Assembly (NCBI GenBank): GCA_024643485.1
Contig: JAHEMU010000089.1
Span: 1-9,087, forward strand
Origin: Cytophagales bacterium
Lineage (GTDB): Bacteria > Bacteroidota > Bacteroidia > Cytophagales > Cyclobacteriaceae
Length of the DNA stretch: 9,087 bases
Reading direction: 5' to 3'
The translations under genes were made by a program, and so were the position numbers. The notes below the pieces were generated by a model. It was not told the origin of the DNA. It ran no database searches and worked only from the letters and a program-made list of their open reading frames with translations. How positions within the stretch are numbered: the first letter of the stretch is position 1; the number at the start of each line of letters is the position of its first letter. Shown in pieces: positions 1 through 7,346 of this stretch.

Positions 1-1285
1 CATCCACTTTTATACTTCCTGAGGACGGTTCATAAAATCTCATCAGCAATTGTATAATAGTAGACTTACCGGCTCCACTTGGGCCTACAAGGGCCATTCG
101 TTGTCCTTTTCCTACTTTAAAGCTGATGTTCTTTAATACCGTTTTATTAGTTTCGGGATATTTAAATGAAACATCGTCAAATGTTATTTCTCCGTTTATT
201 GAAGGGACTGCTTCTTGCTTTTGAAGAGGTTCTGAATCCTCATATAATATGTCTAACACGCGCTGAGAGGCCCCAACCGCTCGTTGTAATTGTCCGTACA
301 TATCGCCCAATCCTGCTATAGAAGCACCAATAAACATGGTCACTAAAACAAATGTCACTAAATCACCTGAAGTAATCACCCCTTCATTCACTAAGCTGGC
401 ACCCTTCCACATAACTGCCACAATAGCCCCAAACAAGGCAAATACTATAAAGGATATAAATGCACCTCTATATTTAGCTGCCTTCAACGCTACACGAATC
501 GTATTCTTCATCGCATTTCTGTAGCGACTCACTTCAAAAAATTCATTGGTAAATGCCTTAACTACCAGAATGGATTGAAGGGTTTCGTCTACAATTACGT
601 TCGTATTACCTAAGTGTTCTTGAGATTTCTTTGAAAGTTTTCTAATAGAAGTTCCAAAGAAAACGGTGATCAAGATAATTGGAGGGAATATAGCCAACAT
701 AAACAAGGCTAAATCAGGCACCAAAACAAATATAATTCCCACTCCCGCTATCAATACCGTAGTTTGGCGGAAAAGCTCTGCTGCTGTTATTGAAAAAGTC
801 TCTTGAATGATTGAAATATCCGACGTAAGCCGTGAAATCATATCGCCAACTCGTTGATTATCAAAAAACTTCATTGGAAGATGAATCATTTTGCTAAACA
901 AACTTGTCCGCAAATCTGCCATCGATTTTTCACTGACAATCGCAAATAAGTATACTCTAATATAAGAAAAAACACTCTGAATAATCAAAATACCCATCAA
1001 GAGAAGAGCCACCTGAGTCACATTTTGAATAACTATCTGATTTCCTGATCCCGATACTTTTCCTATTAAATCCCCTGCATTTAAAATCATTTCTTCACCA
1101 GAAGCGACATCTAATAATTTACCAGACAAAATAGGAAACCCCAACACAAGAAAACTGGAAATAAATAAACAGACTAATCCGAAAATAAACTTCCATTTAT
1201 ATGGCATTACGTACTGAAATACCCCTAAAATTTTAGAAAAACCCTCTTTATTAAGTTTAACTTTCTCCTTTTGCTCCTCTGCCAT
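1..1285 (-). CDS. ABC exporter, fused membrane and ATP-binding domains (MsbA/BmrA type), 3' part missing
   Basis: The frame is open from ATG at 1285 to the left edge, giving 428 complete codons of a protein that in this family is usually about 580-610 residues. A charged cytoplasmic N-terminus (residues 1-30) is followed by a first membrane helix at about 33-50 and further hydrophobic segments to about residue 330, as expected for a six-helix type-1 exporter domain. The stretch FFDNQRVGDMISRLTSDI is the typical coupling region of such exporters. The ATPase domain begins near residue 367 (ITFDDVSFKYP) and contains Walker A GPSGAGKST at 401-409, with Lys407. The Q-loop, signature, Walker B and H-loop lie outside the window. 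Family members work as homodimers in the inner membrane and export lipids, drugs or peptides; the substrate here cannot be read from sequence. The start lies 5 bases after the stop of the upstream lipoprotein gene, so the two are probably co-transcribed. It could be the lipid A flippase MsbA or a paralogue, so I give no symbol. Confidence 0.93.
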   Translation of the reverse strand, partial: MAEEQKEKVKLNKEGFSKILGVFQYVMPYKWKFIFGLVCLFISSFLVLGFPILSGKLLDVASGEEMILNAGDLIGKVSGSGNQIVIQNVTQVALLLMGILIIQSVFSYIRVYLFAIVSEKSMADLRTSLFSKMIHLPMKFFDNQRVGDMISRLTSDISIIQETFSITAAELFRQTTVLIAGVGIIFVLVPDLALFMLAIFPPIILITVFFGTSIRKLSKKSQEHLGNTNVIVDETLQSILVVKAFTNEFFEVSRYRNAMKNTIRVALKAAKYRGAFISFIVFALFGAIVAVMWKGASLVNEGVITSGDLVTFVLVTMFIGASIAGLGDMYGQLQRAVGASQRVLDILYEDSEPLQKQEAVPSINGEITFDDVSFKYPETNKTVLKNISFKVGKGQRMALVGPSGAGKSTIIQLLMRFYEPSSGSIKVD

Positions 1286-1290
1286 TGTGC

Positions 1291-1896
1291 CTAATTAAAA
1301 ATAACTTTTGATTTTATATGAAATGAAACTTCATCCATTCCGGGGATTTTTTGAACGCCATCAATTTCCCAATTTTTGAGAACCCTTTCCGACTTATATT
1401 GGTCGTACGATAATTTCAGTGTTCGCTCCGTTAGGAAGCCCACGCTTTCTTCTCTGTATTCAATTACCACTTCTACTATTTTATCAGAATTTGGAAGATA
1501 GTATAGACTCATTTCCGGCACTTTTGAAATGTTTGTAGTGTCCTTAAAATAAACCCATTTTAGATTGCTCGATGAATCAGGTAATTCCTGAACTTCATAA
1601 ATATCTTGATATTGTGGCAAATTAATTGATGCCTTTTTAAATAGTTCCAACTCTGTTTCCCACTGTAAACTGTCGGGTTGGTAGCTTATGGAATCGTATT
1701 TCTCATCAATTTTTGCCAATTTTTCGATCCTTGTCCCAAGTTCAAGCATCTTATTAATATCCTCAGAGATTTGGCTTTGTATATTAAAATATTGACTATT
1801 CACCTTATTTGGTGTGGCATCAATACAACCAGTCGCTAGCACAGCTAGCAAAATGAACAAGAGCGAAAAATAACTTCTTCCTTTATACTTCAACAT
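1291..1896 (-). CDS. small lipoprotein of unknown function
   Basis: This 201-residue protein belongs to no family I recognise. Its N-terminus is a lipoprotein signal: basic residues (K3, K5, R7), a hydrophobic run at about 10-22, and a lipobox-like ATGC ending at Cys24 (LATGC), the likely lipidated residue. The mature part starts with an Asn/Gln-rich helical stretch with heptad-like hydrophobics (about 35-65). It then becomes a more beta-like domain with many alternating hydrophobic and charged residues, for example in SLYYLPNSDKIVEVVIEY, and ends in VIFN. It contains no obvious catalytic motif. It sits between gpmI (11 bases upstream) and an ABC exporter gene (5 bases downstream) in the same direction, so co-expression is likely. 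A role in the envelope, possibly linked to the exporter, is only inferred from position. The ATG at 1896 is chosen because it directly precedes the basic n-region. No clear ribosome binding site is visible, which is common in Bacteroidota. Confidence 0.85.
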   Translation of the reverse strand: MLKYKGRSYFSLLFILLAVLATGCIDATPNKVNSQYFNIQSQISEDINKMLELGTRIEKLAKIDEKYDSISYQPDSLQWETELELFKKASINLPQYQDIYEVQELPDSSSNLKWVYFKDTTNISKVPEMSLYYLPNSDKIVEVVIEYREESVGFLTERTLKLSYDQYKSERVLKNWEIDGVQKIPGMDEVSFHIKSKVIFN

Positions 1897-1907
1897 AGAT
1901 TAAATTC

Positions 1908-3431
1908 TTAATTGATAAGATTATTTCCTGTCATTTCTGCGGGAGGAGTAATTCCCATTAGATATAATATTGAAGGAGCCATATCCCCCAATTTACCTTC
2001 GAGTAATTCGCCTTTAAAACTATTATCTGCCAGAATAAATGGAACTAAATTGGTTGTATGTGCAGTATTTGGAGTGCCATCGGGATTAATCATCATATCC
2101 GAATTACCATGATCTGCAATTACTATCGTAGCATAATTATTCTCTAATGCAGTTTCAATCACTTTTTCCGCACATTTATCTACCGTTTCGCATGCTTTTA
2201 CCGCAGCTTCAAATACGCCAGTATGGCCCACCATATCAGGATTTGCAAAATTTAAACACACAAAATCCACCTCCCCTTTTTTGAGTTCGGGTACAATTTT
2301 ATCTGTGATATCCCATGCGCTCATTTCTGGCTGCAAGTCGTAGGTTGCTACCTTTGGTGAAGGACAAAGCAAACGAGATTCCCCGTTAAAAGGCGTTTCA
2401 CGGCCTCCTGAGAAAAAGAAAGTAACATGTGGATATTTTTCAGTTTCCGCAATTCTAATTTGCTTTTTACCATGTTGCTCAAGCACCTCTCCCAAGGTAT
2501 TGTTCAAATTATCCTTAGTAAATACTACCTCAACTCCCTTAAATGTGTCATCGTAGTTCGTTAATGTAATGTATTTCAAAGGTATTTTTTTCATTCCAAA
2601 TTCAGGGTAGTCTTCTTGTGTAAGAACCATCGTGATTTCCCTTCCTCTATCTGTCCTGAAGTTAAAACAAACCACTACATCTCCTTCATTTATGGTGGCA
2701 ATTGGCTGATTGTTTTTATCAACACAAACTAACGGTTTTATAAACTCATCCGTAACCCCGTCTGAATAACTCTGATTAATTCCTTCCACCGAAGAGTGGA
2801 TCTTAGTGCCTTCTCCTTTGACTAATAAATCGTATGCTAACTTCACTCTTTCCCATCTTTTATCCCTATCCATTGCGAAGTATCTTCCCACTACAGACGC
2901 CACTTTTCCATTTGAACCAACCAAGTGATTTTCCACTTGTTGCAGAAAGCCACTACCTGATTTGGGATCACAGTCGCGGCCATCGGTAAATGCATGTACA
3001 AAATACTTTTCTACCCCTGAATCTTGGGCAAAATCGCATAAACCTAATAGGTGATTCACATGAGAGTGAACACCACCATCACTTACCAAGCCTATGAAAT
3101 GAACCGATTTTCCTTTCTCCTTAGCATGTGAAAACGCACTTTTAAGCACCTCATTCTCTCGAATAGTTTTCTCATCAACGGCCTTATTCACCTTCACTAA
3201 ATCTTGGTACACTACTCTTCCTGCACCCAGATTCATATGTCCAACTTCTGAATTACCCATTTGACCTTCAGGCAAGCCAACGGCTAAACCTGATGCTGTC
3301 AATTTATTATGTTTGAAGCGAGTATATAAGCTATCGATATATGGGGTTTTTGCCTGATCAATTGCAGATACTGATTTATCTTGCGCAATTCCCCAACCAT
3401 CCAAAATCATTAAAATAACCTTCTTATTCAT
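1908..3431 (-). CDS. gpmI: 2,3-bisphosphoglycerate-independent phosphoglycerate mutase
   Basis: This cytoplasmic enzyme interconverts 3-phosphoglycerate and 2-phosphoglycerate in glycolysis and gluconeogenesis, using two metal ions (usually Mn2+) and a phosphoserine intermediate. From the ATG at 3431 the protein is 507 residues, normal for the family. The whole active-site set is visible: metal ligand D11 in ILDGWG, nucleophile S61 in MGNSEVGH, substrate-binding motifs TDGRDCDP and FRTDRGREIT, then D399 and H403 in NPDMVGHTG, D440 and H441 in ADHGNSD, and H458 in NTAHTT. The frame extends upstream to a TTG at 3452, which would add seven residues (MHPNFRT). I prefer the ATG because ILDGWG then sits at the usual distance from the N-terminus and because the TTG falls inside a promoter-like element. 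It is the first of three closely spaced genes with the lipoprotein and the ABC exporter. Nothing suggests loss of function. Confidence 0.98.
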   Translation of the reverse strand: MNKKVILMILDGWGIAQDKSVSAIDQAKTPYIDSLYTRFKHNKLTASGLAVGLPEGQMGNSEVGHMNLGAGRVVYQDLVKVNKAVDEKTIRENEVLKSAFSHAKEKGKSVHFIGLVSDGGVHSHVNHLLGLCDFAQDSGVEKYFVHAFTDGRDCDPKSGSGFLQQVENHLVGSNGKVASVVGRYFAMDRDKRWERVKLAYDLLVKGEGTKIHSSVEGINQSYSDGVTDEFIKPLVCVDKNNQPIATINEGDVVVCFNFRTDRGREITMVLTQEDYPEFGMKKIPLKYITLTNYDDTFKGVEVVFTKDNLNNTLGEVLEQHGKKQIRIAETEKYPHVTFFFSGGRETPFNGESRLLCPSPKVATYDLQPEMSAWDITDKIVPELKKGEVDFVCLNFANPDMVGHTGVFEAAVKACETVDKCAEKVIETALENNYATIVIADHGNSDMMINPDGTPNTAHTTNLVPFILADNSFKGELLEGKLGDMAPSILYLMGITPPAEMTGNNLIN

Positions 3432-3449
3432 AGTTCTAAAATTAGGATG

Positions 3450-3457
3450 CAAATATA
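3450..3457 (-). promoter_or_regulatory. possible -7 promoter element for gpmI
   Basis: On the minus strand these bases read TATATTTG, an exact match to the Bacteroidota -7 consensus TAnnTTTG. Transcription would then start roughly 5-8 bases further on, leaving a leader of about a dozen bases before the ATG at 3431 and excluding the TTG start at 3452. No good TTG-type -33 element is found at the expected distance upstream, so this rests on the -7 match alone and could be chance in AT-rich DNA. Confidence 0.4.
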
Positions 3458-3504
3458 AGCAACTTCCTAACCTAGTTCACGCGTTACGTCTATTATTACA
3501 GTTA

Positions 3505-5034
3505 TTATAACTTTTCGGTCAAAATTGCCAAAATTGTTACAATTCCTTCCCGATAATTTCCAATTCTTATATTTTCATTCGGGCTATGCTGGTTGTTATC
3601 ACGATTTACCGTCGGTACAATAACTGCAGGAATGTGCAATTCTTTAACAAAAGGAGATATCGGTACCGACCCTCCACCTGTGCGTTCTTTTATAGGAACT
3701 GCCCCAAAGGCGCGTTGCATAGCTCCTGTGAGCCACAGATCTATTGGTGTATTAAACGAAGTGCGAAAAGCTGCATATGAAACATCCGATTGAACCCTAA
3801 TAATCCTATCATGAGCCAGTCTTTCCGCTTCAGTAGGCTCATCGGATACGATATAATATCCTTTACTTTCTATATAATTCCTCACTAACTCTACCATTCG
3901 ATTTCCGTCGCTTTCGACTACTAATCTCAAATCCAACTCTGCAATAGCTTCTGAAGGCACAATGGTTCTGGATTCGCTTTCTACCCAACCTGAACTTAGT
4001 CCACGAATATTGAGAGAAGGATACTGTAGTGCTTGTTGATAGGTTTCGGCAATCTGATCGGCTCCACCAACTCCAAGTTTCTTTCTTATTTCAGTCTCAT
4101 CATCTGGAATTGCATTTAATATCGCTTTTACATCATCATCTAGTTGAATTCCATCATAATATCCGGGAATAGTTACTCGACCTTGATCATCTTTCATTCC
4201 CGCCAGCAATTGAGATAAACGCAAGGCAGGATTAGGAGCGTAGTTCCCATAATGACCACTGTGCTGCGGTAAACGTGGACCGTATACCTTCAATTGCATG
4301 GTGGCTATCCCTCTCGCTCCAAAAGTTAGCGTTGGTAAATTCGAAATATGTCGCGGACCGTCTAAAATAATGAGTTGATCTGCGGCCAATTCCGAAGCAT
4401 ATTTTGAAACCGAACTTCTCAGTCCCAATGAACTTTGCTCCTCTTCAAAATCCACAACAAATTTTATATGGTAATTCCTTTTAAACTTTTCCTTAACCGA
4501 TATATCATAGGCAGTTAAAAACATCACAATTGGTGATTTATCATCAGAGGCAGAACGCGCAAATATCCGCCACTCGTCATTGGGTAATTCATTCGATGCT
4601 TTCCTTTCAAAAATTTCCCATTTTCCATTTTCCCATTTTTTATAAACAGGTTGGTAAGGGCTATCCTGAAACCATTTGGAAGAATCTACCGGCTGACCGT
4701 CAGCATGTGCATAGAACATTACCGTGGGAGTATTTTTTCCTTTAATTTTACTTTCCGCAACTAGAAGCGGTTTCCCCTCTGTAGGTAAGATAGTTACCTG
4801 AAAACCCCGAGATTCAAAAGATGTTTTTACCCATTTCATTGTTTCAGAAACATGACTTGGAAAATTTGCATCATTTGGAATTTTCAAGAAGTCTATGAGG
4901 GTCGATAAACTTTGATTTAGTTCGCGATTAGTTACTTCATTTAACACCTTTTTATCGGGCTGAGCCAGAACAAGAGAAGGAATTAAGATTAATCCAATGA
5001 TGACAATTTTAAAGAAGTTCATGCGATTTATCAT
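3505..5034 (-). CDS. secreted M20-family metallopeptidase (dipeptidase/carboxypeptidase-like)
   Basis: This 509-residue protein carries a Sec-type signal peptide: N-terminal basic residues, a hydrophobic core at about 10-23, and a probable cleavage site after VLA at residue 24. It is therefore expected in the periplasm or outside the cell. The mature part shows the two-zinc M20 fold: H110 and D112 in FYAHADGQP, bridging D164 in SASDDK, the acidic catalytic/metal motif DFEEEQSS at about 195-202, the dimerisation-domain motif QHSGHYGN, the loop GGGSVPISP, and the final metal ligand H483 in QHSPNEN. Family members remove amino acids from small peptides or cleave N-acyl bonds; the substrate cannot be assigned. 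The segment between D112 and D164 is about 20 residues longer than in typical M20 enzymes and includes a small repeat, KWENGKWE. The usual Gly after DDK is Ser here. A second ATG at 5022 (M5) leaves the signal peptide intact and could be the true start. Confidence 0.93.
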   Translation of the reverse strand: MINRMNFFKIVIIGLILIPSLVLAQPDKKVLNEVTNRELNQSLSTLIDFLKIPNDANFPSHVSETMKWVKTSFESRGFQVTILPTEGKPLLVAESKIKGKNTPTVMFYAHADGQPVDSSKWFQDSPYQPVYKKWENGKWEIFERKASNELPNDEWRIFARSASDDKSPIVMFLTAYDISVKEKFKRNYHIKFVVDFEEEQSSLGLRSSVSKYASELAADQLIILDGPRHISNLPTLTFGARGIATMQLKVYGPRLPQHSGHYGNYAPNPALRLSQLLAGMKDDQGRVTIPGYYDGIQLDDDVKAILNAIPDDETEIRKKLGVGGADQIAETYQQALQYPSLNIRGLSSGWVESESRTIVPSEAIAELDLRLVVESDGNRMVELVRNYIESKGYYIVSDEPTEAERLAHDRIIRVQSDVSYAAFRTSFNTPIDLWLTGAMQRAFGAVPIKERTGGGSVPISPFVKELHIPAVIVPTVNRDNNQHSPNENIRIGNYREGIVTILAILTEKL

Positions 5035-5102
5035 AAAGTAATAAGGTTTTATGCCCTGTAATTTAGGTATTTTGTTTTAATTTAAAGCCAAATTAAAGTC
5101 CA
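5035..5102. promoter_or_regulatory. divergent intergenic region between the two gene blocks
   Basis: This 68-base AT-rich gap separates the minus-strand peptidase gene from the plus-strand MutS-like gene, so it should hold promoters for both unless they reach into the coding regions. On the minus strand TTAATTTG at 5096-5089 matches the TAnnTTTG -7 consensus at all but one defined position. On the plus strand TATTTTG around 5069-5075 is a shortened near match. Neither has a -33 element at the usual spacing. The assignment rests mainly on gene orientation. Confidence 0.4.
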
Positions 5103-6899
5103 TTGATAAGAGATACATTTTCAACGTCATCAAAAAACTTTCACCAGGAATATTTAAAACTGGAGAATCAATCAAAAGCACTAAGTACTTTACGCATTGT
5201 GTTTACCCTTTTGGCAATTACCATTTTTGTTATTGGGGCGAATAACCGAAACGGGACGGTGCTAATTTTGGTTGGCTTGATTTACCCCTTTCTTTTCGGA
5301 GTATTAATCAACATTCATAACAAATTAAAATTTCGTAGAGACCATAATCGTTTTCTCTCTAAGTTAAATCAAGATGAAATCGATCGTCTAGACTTTAATT
5401 GGGATCAATTTGATACCGGTGAAGAATTTGGATCAGCAAGTCATCCCTACAGTGCAGATCTTGATATTTTTGGGAAACATTCTCTTTTTCAATTACTCAA
5501 CCGAACGGCCACCATTACAGGCAAAGATTTTCTGGCTAATTGGCTTACATCCCCATTTCCAGAAATCAAAGAAATTCATCAACGACAAGAAGCGGTGAAA
5601 GAATTGACGCCTCTTCATGAATGGAGACTTGATTTGCAGGCCCTCGCCTTACATATAAATTCAGATCGTAAGCATAATCAACGGGTAATGACTTTCCTTA
5701 AAAATAAACAAGAAAAAGGCTTTCGTTTACCCCTTTTTCTCATTTATGGGTTAAGTCTTATTTCAATTTTACTACTTAGTTGTTATTTCCTTGACTTAAT
5801 AAGTGGGTATGTAGTTTTAGCTGATTTAGTATTCAACGGCTTTCTACTGAAAAAAATCTTTGGGGAGCTCCTTGAACATTCTAAAACCACTTCTGAAAGT
5901 TACAAACTGCTTAAAAGTTATTCGAGACTGATTAACAAAGTAGAAAATACCCAATTTAATAGCGTCTCATTACAAGAGCTAAAAAATTCCTTTTTCACTA
6001 AGGAAACTGAATCTGCCAGTATTGAAATTAAAAAGATTGAATTCTTATTGGACTGGATAAACTCTCGGGCCAATGTATTTTTTGCCCTTTTAAACGTTAT
6101 CCTGATGTTTGATTTTCATTTACTAAATAGATTAGATCAATGGAAAAAGAAAAACGGCGAACAGGTTGAGCGTTGGATTCTTGCACTTAGCAACATTGAA
6201 TCTTTGAATAGCTTGGCAGGATTTGCCTATGCGAATCCCGAATTTGAATTTCCAGTCATTCACACCCATTCGGCAATGTTAGCAGGAAAAGAGATTGGCC
6301 ACCCACTTATTCCAGCCTCAAAGCGTATTAGCAATGATTTTTCTATTCAGAATACTGGAAATATCGCTCTAATCACAGGAAGTAATATGTCTGGAAAAAG
6401 CACTTTCCAACGAACCTTGGGGATAAATTCCGTTTTGGCATTGATTGGGAGTCCGGTTTGTGCCAAATCATTAGAAATTGGAGTATTTGAGCTATATACC
6501 AGCATGAGAATAAGCGATAATTTAGACGAAAGTATTTCTTCTTTCTACGCTGAATTAAAAAGAATTAAGGGGCTCATTGATTTATTAGAAACAACCAAAA
6601 GGCCTGTGTTCTTTATGTTAGATGAGATTCTTAAAGGCACAAATTCTGCAGATCGACACGCTGGAGCAGAAGCGCTTATACATCAACTTGCAAAGACCAA
6701 CTCTTTAGGGTTAATCTCTACCCACGATGTGGAATTAGGTAAATTGGCAAGTGAATATCCTTATATCCAAAACTTTAATTTCGATAGCTATATACAAGAA
6801 GGACAACTAGTTTTTGATTATAAAATAAAACAGGGCGTTTGCCAATCATTCAATGCGACCGTTTTGATGAAAAAAATGGGGATTGAAATGATGAATTAG
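5103..6899 (+). CDS. membrane-anchored MutS-family ATPase, lacks the mismatch-recognition domain
   Basis: This 598-residue protein has the core and ATPase parts of the MutS family fused to membrane segments. Hydrophobic helices lie at about 32-46 and 52-70, a second hydrophobic region at about 210-250, and another near 324-342. Between them, residues about 115-200 resemble the MutS core domain (HSLFQLLNRT, then a QEAVKEL motif). The C-terminal ATPase has Walker A TGSNMSGKST at 425-434 (Lys432), a signature-like segment ISDNLDESISSFYAEL, Walker B FFMLDE with D507 and E508, and H541 in STHD. True MutS has TGPNMGGKST; the two changes fit the divergent MutS-related group found in Bacteroidota. 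There is no N-terminal mismatch-binding domain, no Smr nuclease domain and no beta-clamp motif, so ordinary mismatch repair is unlikely and the role is unknown. The start is TTG: an in-frame TAA lies at 5094-5096 and no in-frame ATG occurs before about residue 195, well inside the conserved region. Confidence 0.92.
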   Translation: MIRDTFSTSSKNFHQEYLKLENQSKALSTLRIVFTLLAITIFVIGANNRNGTVLILVGLIYPFLFGVLINIHNKLKFRRDHNRFLSKLNQDEIDRLDFNWDQFDTGEEFGSASHPYSADLDIFGKHSLFQLLNRTATITGKDFLANWLTSPFPEIKEIHQRQEAVKELTPLHEWRLDLQALALHINSDRKHNQRVMTFLKNKQEKGFRLPLFLIYGLSLISILLLSCYFLDLISGYVVLADLVFNGFLLKKIFGELLEHSKTTSESYKLLKSYSRLINKVENTQFNSVSLQELKNSFFTKETESASIEIKKIEFLLDWINSRANVFFALLNVILMFDFHLLNRLDQWKKKNGEQVERWILALSNIESLNSLAGFAYANPEFEFPVIHTHSAMLAGKEIGHPLIPASKRISNDFSIQNTGNIALITGSNMSGKSTFQRTLGINSVLALIGSPVCAKSLEIGVFELYTSMRISDNLDESISSFYAELKRIKGLIDLLETTKRPVFFMLDEILKGTNSADRHAGAEALIHQLAKTNSLGLISTHDVELGKLASEYPYIQNFNFDSYIQEGQLVFDYKIKQGVCQSFNATVLMKKMGIEMMN

Positions 6900-6956
6900 C
6901 GCCTGCTTATTTATTTTAGTTAATAAATTTATATATTTAAGTTTACTATTATAATT

Positions 6957-7346
6957 ATGGATAACCTGGAAAAATATCATCGCGGATTATTGTATTTAAT
7001 CCATCTAATTATTAGCGCCGATGGCGTTATTGATGAAGACGAGCTTTATGCCTTAGAATCAATTCAAAAGCACGAAAATGCTTCTGATTCAATTTACGAT
7101 GAGTTTATGGATGATGTTGAAAATTTATCTGAAAGAGAGATTTACGAAAAAGGTATTGATTTAATCAGTGAATGTACTGTTGCGCATCAAACTAGGGCTT
7201 TTGCATGGCTTATTAAATTATCTGAATCAGATGGAGAAGTTCATCCAAAAGAAGTAAGATTTTTATTGTATTCTGTTAAAAAAGCCGGTGTAAACTTTGA
7301 TGATGTTGTTGAAATTGCAAAAACACTTCCCTCACTGGAGAATTAA
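6957..7346 (+). CDS. TerB-like small acidic protein
   Basis: This 129-residue, strongly acidic, all-helical protein resembles the TerB/DUF533-like family, whose founding members belong to tellurite-resistance clusters. It shows the two characteristic acidic turns, ADGVIDEDE at 21-29 and SDGEVHPKE at about 91-99, related by internal symmetry and able in family members to bind divalent metal. There is no signal peptide or membrane helix, so it should be cytoplasmic. No other ter genes (terC, terD, terZ) are present, so a link to tellurite is not supported. The ATG at 6957 starts directly before the first helix. TATATTTA at 6932-6939 is one mismatch from the TAnnTTTG promoter consensus, 17 bases ahead of the start, so the gene may have its own promoter. 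Its last 47 bases overlap the start of the following lipoprotein gene in another frame, implying translational coupling. Function is not known. Confidence 0.82.
   Translation: MDNLEKYHRGLLYLIHLIISADGVIDEDELYALESIQKHENASDSIYDEFMDDVENLSEREIYEKGIDLISECTVAHQTRAFAWLIKLSESDGEVHPKEVRFLLYSVKKAGVNFDDVVEIAKTLPSLEN

Noticed and set aside
336..524. Plus-strand open frame of 62 codons
   Set aside because: It lies antisense within the ABC exporter gene, whose frame is continuous with clear motifs. It has no family resemblance.
1912..2112. Plus-strand open frame of 66 codons
   Set aside because: It is antisense to the conserved C-terminal part of gpmI and is explained by that gene's codon pattern.
3500..3512. 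Palindrome AGTTAT-T-ATAACT at the end of the peptidase gene
   Set aside because: The one-base loop and A/T-rich arms make a hairpin unlikely. It is expected by chance in this composition.
3586..3793. Two overlapping plus-strand open frames
   Set aside because: Both are antisense to the C-terminal part of the M20 peptidase and have no domain or start signal.
4530..4745. Plus-strand open frame of 71 codons
   Set aside because: It is antisense to the metal-ligand region of the peptidase gene and low in complexity because of the local repeat.
5410..5598. Plus-strand open frame of 62 codons in another frame
   Set aside because: It lies inside the MutS-like gene, over its conserved core domain, and looks like an out-of-frame shadow.
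6909..6928. Inverted repeat ATTTATT / AATAAAT with a 6-base loop after the MutS-like gene
   Set aside because: The stem is entirely A/T with no T-tract clearly after it, so it is too weak to call a terminator in DNA this AT-rich.
6957..7346. Tellurite-resistance island
   Set aside because: Only a TerB-like protein is present, with none of the usual ter partners, and such single-domain proteins are widespread without tellurite functions.
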